From the NCBI RefSeq assembly GCF_024170005.1, contig NZ_JALJXJ010000007.1, positions 310,001 through 374,000 of the forward strand: a stretch of DNA of 64,000 nt. The letters are read 5' to 3'. Within the stretch, counting starts at the first letter, position 1, and the number at the start of each line of letters is the position of its first letter. Both the position numbers and the translations under genes were made by a program. This DNA comes from Azospirillum lipoferum. GTDB lineage: Bacteria; Pseudomonadota; Alphaproteobacteria; Azospirillales; Azospirillaceae. The notes beneath the pieces were generated by a model. That model made no database searches and was not told where the DNA came from. It saw only the letters and a list, made by a program, of their open reading frames with translations. Positions 1 to 6,203 of the stretch are shown piece by piece.

Positions 1-1583
1 CCGAGGATGCCGGCCAGCAGGCGCAGCACATCGTCGCCGGCCTGATGGCCGAAACCGTCATTGATCGACTTGAAATGGTCGGCGTCGATCATCAGGACGC
101 CGACCGGCCTGCCCAGCCGCCAACTCTCCTCCAGCAAAGCGGCACCACGCTCCATGAAGGCGCGCCGGTTCAACAGCCCGGTCAGCGGGTCCAGGTTGGC
201 CAATTGCCACAGTCTCTCCTGCTGCAGCTTGCGCTCGCGGACGTCGCGAAGGACACCGACGAAGATCGGCTCACCCTCGCTGTGGGACATGCCGAGCGTG
301 AGTTCGACCGGGAACTCCACGCCGCTGCGGTGGCGCGCCAGCAGTTCGCGGACGGCGTCCTGCGCCTCCAATCCGTGACTGGCGACACGGCCCAGATCCC
401 GCCGGTCGCTCAATTGGCCCGGCAGCAGCAAGTCGATGGTCCGGCCGACCACGTCTTCTGCGGCATAGCCGAACAGGATGGTCGCGGCCGGATTGAAGAA
501 CTGGATGGTGCCGGAACCGTCGACCACCAGCATGGCGTCGCGCGCGGTGGTGACGAAGGCGGTCAGCCGTTCCTCGCTGCGCTGCAAAGCGGCGGTGCGC
601 TCCGCCACGCGCTGCTCCAGCCGGGCGTTCGCCTCGGCCAGATCCTGCATCGCCCGACGCCGCCGGGTGACCTGCCGGTAAAGAACGGCGGACAGCGCCG
701 CCCCGCCGCCGCTCAGCACCAGATCCAGCGCGAAATAGACGGGCAGGCGGCCAAGCCAGCCGGCGATCGCCTCCCGTGTTTCGATGTTCGCCGCTGCAAT
801 GATGCCGTAACGGGGACTGACCTGATAGGCGCCGGGACCGACCACGCCCGGCAGAATGGAACCCCGCATGGTGCTGGTGGTCGTCCCGGGATTCTGAACA
901 TGGTGGAGGAACAGCGGCCAGTCGCCGGCGGACCGGCCGAGGCAGTCCATGCTGGGCAGGCATCCGAACACGAAGCCGGACGGCGAAACGATCGCCGTCT
1001 GCATCCCCTCCGGCAGCGGCGAGGCTTCCAGCATCGCGGAGAAGATGTCGGGATCGAGTGCCGCGGTGACGATCCCGACGAGGCGTCCGAAGCGGTCCTC
1101 GATGCGGCGGCTGACCGGCACGATCCATGCGCCGTTTGTCCGGCTGACGACCGGCCTGCCGATGAACAGAATGTCCGCACCGCCATTCACATGATGCTGG
1201 ACATAGTCGCGGTCGGACAGGTTCACGCCGACGGGATGCGGCGTTCGTGAATCGTAGGTCAGGCGTCCGTCCGGCGAGACGACGAAAAGGCCCCGCAAAA
1301 TCGGGGTGATGCTGTGCTGACGGACCAGCAGGCGATGGATGTCGGCCTCGTCGAGGTCGATGATCCGGTCGGAAATCCGCATGAACTCCGACACCACCGA
1401 GATCGTGCGATCGGCGATCTCCATCAATTCTTCCATGTGCTCGGCGCTGTGAGTCGTGGCAAGCGAAGCCACATCCATCATGGACTGGACGCTGGCCCCG
1501 CGTTCGGCCGAGAGCAGGCCGCCAAGCACGCCGTTCAACAGGATGATCAGTCCGAGGGTCGTAGCGATCCATATCCGCTTCAT
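1..1583 (-). CDS. Membrane sensor diguanylate cyclase (PDC/Cache-PAS-GGDEF), 3' end outside window
   Basis: The protein would synthesise cyclic di-GMP in response to a periplasmic signal. The first 527 codons are present and the gene runs off the left edge. Residues 6-24 form a membrane anchor. A periplasmic region of about 240 residues contains PDC/Cache-like segments (SPDGRLTYDSR, VVSRTNGAWIVPVSRRIE). A second membrane segment follows near 270-290, then a PAS domain (MLVVDGSGTIQFFNPAA, GYAAEDVVGR) and the start of a GGDEF domain (LDPLTGLLNRRAF, MIDADHFKSINDGFGHQAGD). The GGDEF motif itself lies beyond the edge, so catalytic competence cannot be judged. The ATG at 1583 is chosen because it opens directly into the membrane anchor. 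Confidence 0.88.
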   Translation of the reverse strand, partial: MKRIWIATTLGLIILLNGVLGGLLSAERGASVQSMMDVASLATTHSAEHMEELMEIADRTISVVSEFMRISDRIIDLDEADIHRLLVRQHSITPILRGLFVVSPDGRLTYDSRTPHPVGVNLSDRDYVQHHVNGGADILFIGRPVVSRTNGAWIVPVSRRIEDRFGRLVGIVTAALDPDIFSAMLEASPLPEGMQTAIVSPSGFVFGCLPSMDCLGRSAGDWPLFLHHVQNPGTTTSTMRGSILPGVVGPGAYQVSPRYGIIAAANIETREAIAGWLGRLPVYFALDLVLSGGGAALSAVLYRQVTRRRRAMQDLAEANARLEQRVAERTAALQRSEERLTAFVTTARDAMLVVDGSGTIQFFNPAATILFGYAAEDVVGRTIDLLLPGQLSDRRDLGRVASHGLEAQDAVRELLARHRSGVEFPVELTLGMSHSEGEPIFVGVLRDVRERKLQQERLWQLANLDPLTGLLNRRAFMERGAALLEESWRLGRPVGVLMIDADHFKSINDGFGHQAGDDVLRLLAGIL

Positions 1584-1879
1584 GGCGCCCCGTATCGCAC
1601 AGCGTTCAGAGGAACCATGCTCGCCGATACGCAGGCTCCGCAATTGGGACCAACCGCAGTTGCCGGCGGCCCGGTCTGATCGGGCGCCCGTGAAGCAAGT
1701 TGTTATGGCACACCATAACTTGGAAGATCACAATATCATGATCGATATCCGAGATTTTTTAAAATAACCATCAGCGATATCTGAATGGTTATAAGAAGAT
1801 TTTTGATGGACACCTGTCCAGTGCCCTGACATCGTTCGATCACTAACTTTTACAGGGCGGGCAATCGGAGGTCAGGGCA

Positions 1880-2287
1880 ATGAAATCCTCATCCACAAGT
1901 TTCAAGGCGGCTTGCCTGTTCGCACTCGCCGGTCTCGGCATGGGCATCGGAATGGCTGCATCGCAGGACCACAGCCTGATGCCGGCCCATGCGCATCTCA
2001 ACCTTCTGGGCTGGGTGTCGCTGTTCCTGTTCGGCGTCTATTATCGGCTGCACCCGGCGCTGGAAACCAGCCGCCTTGCCATGACGCAGATCGTCGTATG
2101 GAGCGTCGGCACGACCTTCCTGACGGTCGCGGTCGCGGCCCTGCATCTCGGCCATACCGCGTTCGAGCCGGTGGCCGCGGTCAGCGCGCTGCTGCTGTTC
2201 GGTTCGCTCGGGCTGTTCACCGTGCTGGTCTTCCGGTCCGGCTCGCCGGCGCAAGCCGCGACGCGGGTGATGACGGCGGCCGAGTGA
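1880..2287 (+). CDS. Small four-helix membrane protein, haem-copper oxidase subunit I-like
   Basis: This 135-residue protein has four predicted membrane helices. Helix two carries a HAHLNLLGW motif and is followed by GVYYRLHP. The pattern is found in a family of small proteins often annotated as cytochrome-c-oxidase-related, because it resembles His-bearing helices of oxidase subunit I. A role in haem or redox chemistry is inference; the protein is far too short to be an oxidase subunit. A GGAGG-like site lies about 10 bases before the ATG. The 296 bases upstream are AT-rich compared with the rest of the window and probably hold its promoter, but I saw no convincing FNR or NnrR box. Confidence 0.7.
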   Translation: MKSSSTSFKAACLFALAGLGMGIGMAASQDHSLMPAHAHLNLLGWVSLFLFGVYYRLHPALETSRLAMTQIVVWSVGTTFLTVAVAALHLGHTAFEPVAAVSALLLFGSLGLFTVLVFRSGSPAQAATRVMTAAE

Positions 2288-2429
2288 ATCCAGGGAACCG
2301 CCGGACCGCGGCCCAGCCGCGGCTCCGAATACATCCGAACGGCGCGCAGGCTGGCGACAGCGGCGCGCCTTTCGCGTTTATGACGGGGAATCCGGGAAAG
2401 GCGACGCCGATCGACAAAAGGCGGATGTT

Positions 2430-2445
2430 TGTGGTGCGGCTCACA
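2430..2445. promoter_or_regulatory. Crp-type operator candidate
   Basis: The site reads TGTGG-TGCGGC-TCACA, one mismatch from the Crp consensus TGTGA-N6-TCACA. It is nested in a longer inverted repeat (CGGATGT at 2422-2428, ACATCCG at 2443-2449). It ends 80 bp before the start of the repeat protein at 2525. Similar sites precede two other repeat-protein genes (3180, 5387) and a secreted-protein gene (16938). Confidence 0.6.
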
Positions 2446-2524
2446 TCCGGGATTCGGGCGCTTGGGTAGGGTCTGTCCATCGGCAACACGCCGCACCCCG
2501 CGGCCCCGAAACTGGAGACAGACC

Positions 2525-3067
2525 ATGATCCGCACCTCCCTGCTGACCGGCTTCGCTTCGCTCGCTCTGTTCGCCGTCCCGGCGATGGCCCAGAACGTCT
2601 CCGACATCTCCAACACCGCGGCCGGCATCGGCAACACCGCCAACCAGAGCGCGCTGGTCATGCAGAAGTCCAAGGGTCCCTTCGCCGGGCCGAACAGCGC
2701 CACCGTCTCCAACCTCGCGGCCGGCATCGGCAACACGGCCGACCAGAGCGCCTTCGTGAAGCAGAGGAGCGGCGGCGTTTTCAGCGGCGGCTCGGCGGCG
2801 ACCATCGGCAACACCGCGGCCGGCATCGGCAACAACGCCGGCCAGATGGCGACGGTGATCCAGCGGAGCGGCGGCCTGCTGAGCGGCGGTTCGGTCGCCA
2901 ATGTCGGCAACACGGCGGCGGGCATCGGCAACACCGCCCTGCAGAGCGGCACCGTGCTGCAGCGGTCTGGCGGTCTGCTCGGCCCCTCCAACCGCAGCTC
3001 CATGCAGAACCTGTCGGCCGGCATCGGCAACTTTGCCGGACAGAGCGCCCTGGTGAAGCAGCGCTGA
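2525..3067 (+). CDS. Secreted curlin-like repeat protein (five GIGN repeats)
   Basis: This 180-residue protein has a signal peptide ending at AMA-Q (about residue 21). The mature part is almost entirely five repeats of about 33 residues with the core AAGIGNTAxQSAxVxQ, separated by glycine/serine-rich linkers such as RSGGLLSGGS. The G-x-G-N-x-A-x-Q core resembles the curlin repeat (Q-x-G-x-x-N-x-A-x-x-x-Q), which suggests a beta-solenoid or amyloid fold; this is an inference without a profile search. The start at 2525 is preceded by GGAGACAG and opens into the signal peptide. A Crp-type site lies upstream and a terminator directly downstream. Confidence 0.82.
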   Translation: MIRTSLLTGFASLALFAVPAMAQNVSDISNTAAGIGNTANQSALVMQKSKGPFAGPNSATVSNLAAGIGNTADQSAFVKQRSGGVFSGGSAATIGNTAAGIGNNAGQMATVIQRSGGLLSGGSVANVGNTAAGIGNTALQSGTVLQRSGGLLGPSNRSSMQNLSAGIGNFAGQSALVKQR

Positions 3068-3102
3068 CCAGTCACCCTCCTCCCGGCTTCCTCCCTGACC
3101 TC

Positions 3103-3134
3103 GCTCCGGCCCTCATCGGCCGGAGCATTTTTTT
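3103..3134 (+). terminator. Rho-independent terminator after the first repeat protein
   Basis: A 9-bp perfect stem (GCTCCGGCC at 3103-3111, GGCCGGAGC at 3118-3126) with a 6-base loop is followed by A and seven T. It separates the gene at 2525 from the next repeat-protein unit. Confidence 0.85.
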
Positions 3135-3179
3135 GCCCGGCGCCTCTCTCCGCAAGCCTGCGGGAAATCCGCCCGCTGT

Positions 3180-3195
3180 TGTGGCGCACCTCACA
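3180..3195. promoter_or_regulatory. Crp-type operator candidate
   Basis: The site reads TGTGG-CGCACC-TCACA, with the same half-sites as the one at 2430, and ends 95 bp before the start at 3290. It lies after the terminator at 3103-3134, so it should serve the second repeat-protein gene on its own. Confidence 0.6.
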
Positions 3196-3289
3196 GAGGT
3201 CCTCCGGGTGCTTCACTAAGCTTCTCTCAAGAACACAGCCAGGGCGCGGAAGCCCGAAGCCTCACCCCCCAATCGAAGGAACTCCCGCC

Positions 3290-3745
3290 ATGATCCGCAT
3301 CTATGTTTTGGGTACTCTCGCCGCCGCCCTGCTTGCCACCCCCGCCCTGGCGCAAACCAAGCCCGGCACCGGACCCGGCATGCCGGCGATGATGGCGGTG
3401 CCCGGGCTGGTCAGCACCAATGTCGGCAACGCCACCAATGTCGGCGCCGGCATCGGCAACTCGGCACAGCAGCAGGGTGTCTTCCTTCAGGGCGGGGGCG
3501 GCGCGCCCATCCGCGGCGTCAGCCCCCTGGTCAGCACCAATGTCGGCACCGCCACCAACGTCGCCGCCGGGATCGGCAACAGTGCCGGGCAGAAGCTGCT
3601 GGGCATCCAGGGCAGCGGTGTCCAGGTCGGGCTGAACTTCAGCGGGCGCGGCCCCCTGGTCAGCACCAATGTCGGGGTCGGCACCAACGTCACCGCCGGC
3701 CTCGGCAACAGCGCCGCCCAGTCGCTGAACGGCCTGCGCCGCTGA
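3290..3745 (+). CDS. Secreted curlin-like repeat protein (three STNV/GIGNSA repeats)
   Basis: This 151-residue protein has a signal peptide (cleavage near ALA-Q, residue 20). It carries three copies of LVSTNVGxATNVxAGIGNSAxQ spaced about 45-50 residues apart. The GIGNSAxQ core is shared with the protein at 2525 and, as GKGNRATQ, with the one at 5468. It lacks large domains and looks like a structural, self-assembling secreted protein. The ATG at 3290 opens into the signal peptide, with a GGAA site about 8 bases upstream. Small secreted-protein genes follow in the same direction at 3780 and 4162. Confidence 0.8.
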   Translation: MIRIYVLGTLAAALLATPALAQTKPGTGPGMPAMMAVPGLVSTNVGNATNVGAGIGNSAQQQGVFLQGGGGAPIRGVSPLVSTNVGTATNVAAGIGNSAGQKLLGIQGSGVQVGLNFSGRGPLVSTNVGVGTNVTAGLGNSAAQSLNGLRR

Positions 3746-3779
3746 GCGTTCTTTTCCCCTCCAACCCGGGAGGCCACCG

Positions 3780-4127
3780 ATGCCGAAGTTCCCGACACTC
3801 CTCGCCGTCGTCGCCCCCCTGCTGTTGTGTGCGGCGGTGGCCGCCCCGGCACAGGCCGGCTCCCTCGCCTGCCAGACCGTCAACGGCAAGACCGTCTGCA
3901 TGCGGGGCTCGGGAACGCTGAGCTGCGTGACGCACAACGGCCGGACCCGCTGTACGGCCACCCCGTCCGACCCGCAGACGGAGGTCGTTCCCGACACGGA
4001 GATCCATCAGCTTTCCCGCCCCGTAGCCCCGGATCTGCACAGCCTCCTCGACCGCCGGGGCTTCCCCTTCGGCCATCAGGCCCACTCCCTGACCCTGGAG
4101 GACGATGACGACCCGGACATCGATTGA
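3780..4127 (+). CDS. Small secreted cysteine-containing protein
   Basis: This 115-residue protein has a signal peptide (hydrophobic 7-22, cleavage near AQA-G). Four cysteines in the first part of the mature chain (LACQTVNGKTVCM, LSCVTHNGRTRC) form two similar CxxxNGxTxC units that could be disulfide-linked. The tail is acidic (EDDDDPDID). I recognise no family. It starts 34 bases after the repeat protein at 3290 behind an excellent GGGAGG site, so it is probably co-transcribed with it. Confidence 0.7.
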   Translation: MPKFPTLLAVVAPLLLCAAVAAPAQAGSLACQTVNGKTVCMRGSGTLSCVTHNGRTRCTATPSDPQTEVVPDTEIHQLSRPVAPDLHSLLDRRGFPFGHQAHSLTLEDDDDPDID

Positions 4128-4161
4128 TCCCTCAACCGAACCCCAAATCGGAGACACCGCC

Positions 4162-4422
4162 ATGTCCCGCCTGCTAACCCTGACGCTGTCGCTCGTCACC
4201 ATCGCCGCGGCACCGGCCTTCGCCGCGTCGCCGACCTTGTCCTACACGCGGACCACCACGCCCGGCCCGCTGATCCTCCAGCCGGCCCCCGGCATCCCCA
4301 AGCCGCCACCCTGCCTGACCTGCGGCAAGCCGACCCTGCCGGGCCTCATGACCGGTCCCGTCTATGGCCAGGACCGCGCGCTGAACCCGCAGCCGCTGCC
4401 GCCGAAGGAAATCTTCCGTTAG
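4162..4422 (+). CDS. Small secreted proline-rich protein
   Basis: This 86-residue protein has a signal peptide (cleavage near AFA-A) and a proline-rich mature part with one CLTC motif. A longer reading from 4105 is possible, but the ATG at 4162 has a GGAG site and opens into the signal peptide. It ends in ALNPQPLPPKEIF; similar LNPQPLPPK tails occur in other small secreted proteins of unknown role. It is probably the last gene of the unit starting at 3290, as a hairpin follows. Confidence 0.65.
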   Translation: MSRLLTLTLSLVTIAAAPAFAASPTLSYTRTTTPGPLILQPAPGIPKPPPCLTCGKPTLPGLMTGPVYGQDRALNPQPLPPKEIFR

Positions 4423-4452
4423 GAAGGATCCACCGTCTCCATCACGCGATCG

Positions 4453-4482
4453 AAGGGCGACCGGCCACTGCCGGCCGCCCTT
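4453..4482 (+). terminator. Hairpin, probable terminator
   Basis: A 13-bp stem with one mismatch (4453-4465 with 4470-4482) and a 4-base loop lies 30 bp after the stop at 4422. No strong T run follows, so its strength is uncertain. Confidence 0.5.
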
Positions 4483-4642
4483 CCTTATGTCCGGCCGGCA
4501 CACGAACGGAGCAGAAGCGCCGCCGACGGCGTACCGCTATTGACGCCAGGGGTCGGTCCGGTTGCCGGCGTACCATGCCCTGGACAGCACCGCCCGCGTC
4601 GTCGGCCGACGCTCAGCCAAAGCTCTGCCAGGGGGGCAGCCC

Positions 4643-5353
4643 ATGACCGCGATACGGATCAACTTCGACAAGGATCTCGTCCTCGCCGGGCATTTCCTGC
4701 TCAAGCATCTGGAGCGGGAGGAACGGCACCGTCTGGCGACCGCAGCCCGGCTGTCCCACCACCCGCGCGGCGCCATGATCTTCCAGAAGGGCGATCCCGG
4801 CGACAGCATGATGGCGGTCATCCGCGGCCGGGTGAAGATCTGCTGCCATTCGATGGACGGCAAGGAACTGGTGCTGAGCATCATCAACAAGGGCGGCCTG
4901 TTCGGCGAGATCGCCCTGCTGGACGGCGAGCCGCGCACCGCAGACGCGGTGGCGCTGGAGGAAACCGACCTGCTGGTGCTGGACCGGTCGCAGCTGATGC
5001 CGGTGCTGACGGCGAGGCCGGATCTGGCCTTCCGCGTCATCAGCGTGCTGTGCAAGCGCCTGCGCCAGACCAGCGAGCATCTGGAGGACACGCTGTTCCT
5101 GGAGGCGTCCTCCCGCTTCGCCCGTGCCCTGAAAAGACTGGCCGACGCCTTCGGCAAGCCGGGGCCGGAGGGGCTGCGGCTGGACATCAAGCTGTCGCAG
5201 CAGCAGCTGGGCTGCCTCGTCGGCGTCTCGCGCGAGAGCGTCAACAAGCTGCTGAACGAGTGGCAGCGTGCCGGCGTGATCGAGATGGACGCCGGCTACA
5301 TCGTCATCCGCGACACCAACGCGCTGGACGACATCGCGGACTCCTGCGGCTGA
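4643..5353 (+). CDS. Crp/Fnr family transcriptional regulator
   Basis: This 236-residue regulator has a cyclic-nucleotide-binding-type beta barrel at about 30-145 (GDPGDSMMAVIRGRVKI, GLFGEIALLDGEPRTADAVA) and a C-terminal winged helix near 165-225 (LSQQQLGCLVGVSRESVNKLL). The N-terminal cysteine cluster of true FNR proteins is absent, so it is not an Fe-S oxygen sensor. The GEIALLDGxxRTAD segment resembles a phosphate-binding cassette, so cAMP binding is plausible. The recognition helix keeps the Arg-Glu pair of Crp. It sits between the repeat-protein genes and is the obvious candidate to bind the Crp-type sites there. ATG 4643 is preferred over an upstream start because of its GGGGGG site. 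Confidence 0.88.
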   Translation: MTAIRINFDKDLVLAGHFLLKHLEREERHRLATAARLSHHPRGAMIFQKGDPGDSMMAVIRGRVKICCHSMDGKELVLSIINKGGLFGEIALLDGEPRTADAVALEETDLLVLDRSQLMPVLTARPDLAFRVISVLCKRLRQTSEHLEDTLFLEASSRFARALKRLADAFGKPGPEGLRLDIKLSQQQLGCLVGVSRESVNKLLNEWQRAGVIEMDAGYIVIRDTNALDDIADSCG

Positions 5354-5386
5354 GGCGCCAAACCCATCCGCCTTGTGAGCCTGCCA

Positions 5387-5402
5387 TGTGAGCCGCGCCA
5401 CA
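5387..5402. promoter_or_regulatory. Crp-type operator candidate
   Basis: The site reads TGTGA-GCCGCG-CCACA and ends 66 bp before the start of the secreted protein at 5468. Its spacing to the gene resembles that of the sites at 2430 and 3180. Confidence 0.55.
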
Positions 5403-5467
5403 GCGCCCGTCCCCGCAAATCTCCATCATGCTCCCACACCCGGCCGCCAGCCTTGAGGGAGCCAACG

Positions 5468-6181
5468 ATGATGTCGCCCCGAACCGTCCTGCTGCCCACC
5501 GTCGCCGCCCTGCTGCTGACCGCCGGGACCGCCGCCGCCCAGGTCACCGGCGGCATCGCCTTTCCGCCCGGCCCGATCCCCGGTGCGGCGATGGCACAGG
5601 CCTTCTCCCAGACGCCGCGCCTGCCGGTGTCGGTCAATCCGACGCCCCGCGGCGCGCCTCCCGGCGCGATGGTCACCAACCCCTCGGTACGCCGCTCCAC
5701 CGTGAACCAGCAGGCGATCACCCGCATCCGCGGCGACGCCGGCTATCTCGCCGGCTTCAACAAGGGGCAGCCGCTGGCCGCCAGCCGCCAGCCGCCGGTG
5801 CAGCCGGTCGACCCCAGCTTCACCATCATCGACGCCCCCTTCATCGTGAACAACTTCAACAGCGCGCTGAACTTCGCCTTCGGCGACGGCAACATCAGCC
5901 AGCAGCAGCTCGGCGACGGAACCACGGGGAGCACCACCGGTCCGGTCGAGGCCGCCGCCCCGGCACCGGCGCCCGAACCGGCCCCAGTGCCCGCCCCTAC
6001 TGCCAAGCCCGCCGGCCCTTCGACGCTGGACATGCTGATGAGCACGGCCGGGCCGCTGCCGCATCTGCCCGCGGCGCTGGCGCATGGCGGCGTGCAGTTC
6101 AACAACGTGAACACCACGACCAACACCGCCGTCGGCAAGGGCAACCGCGCGACCCAGACGACCGTCACCGTCCAGCGCTGA
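5468..6181 (+). CDS. Secreted protein with C-terminal curlin-like repeat
   Basis: This 237-residue protein has a signal peptide (cleavage near AAA-Q), a mid-section with VNNFNSALNFAFGDGNISQQQ, a proline/alanine-rich linker near 155-185 and a C-terminal VNTTTNTAVGKGNRATQTTVTVQ unit. The G-x-G-N-x-A-x-Q core of that unit matches the repeats of the proteins at 2525 and 3290, and GDGNISQQ is a degenerate copy. It could be a minor fibre component or nucleator; that is inference. Tandem ATGs at 5468 and 5471 follow a GAGGGAG site. It converges with the caspase-like gene. Confidence 0.75.
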   Translation: MMSPRTVLLPTVAALLLTAGTAAAQVTGGIAFPPGPIPGAAMAQAFSQTPRLPVSVNPTPRGAPPGAMVTNPSVRRSTVNQQAITRIRGDAGYLAGFNKGQPLAASRQPPVQPVDPSFTIIDAPFIVNNFNSALNFAFGDGNISQQQLGDGTTGSTTGPVEAAAPAPAPEPAPVPAPTAKPAGPSTLDMLMSTAGPLPHLPAALAHGGVQFNNVNTTTNTAVGKGNRATQTTVTVQR

Positions 6182-6203
6182 CCGCCATCAGTTCCGACCG
6201 CCG

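Noticed and set aside
271..1572. 433-codon minus-strand frame within the diguanylate cyclase gene
   Set aside because: It is a different frame of the same strand. The frame starting at 1583 reads through PAS and GGDEF motifs to the window edge.
1690..1879. Possible FNR or Nnr box in the AT-rich stretch before the gene at 1880
   Set aside because: Several TTGAT-like and ATCA-like words occur, but no TTGAT-N4-ATCAA palindrome with acceptable matches was found.
2640..3060. Repeated GGCATCGGCAAC words as a CRISPR-like or intergenic repeat
   Set aside because: They lie in frame within the repeat protein at 2525 and encode its GIGN cores.
4643..5353. Reading the Crp/Fnr protein as an FNR oxygen sensor
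   Set aside because: The N-terminal cysteine cluster needed for an Fe-S centre is absent.
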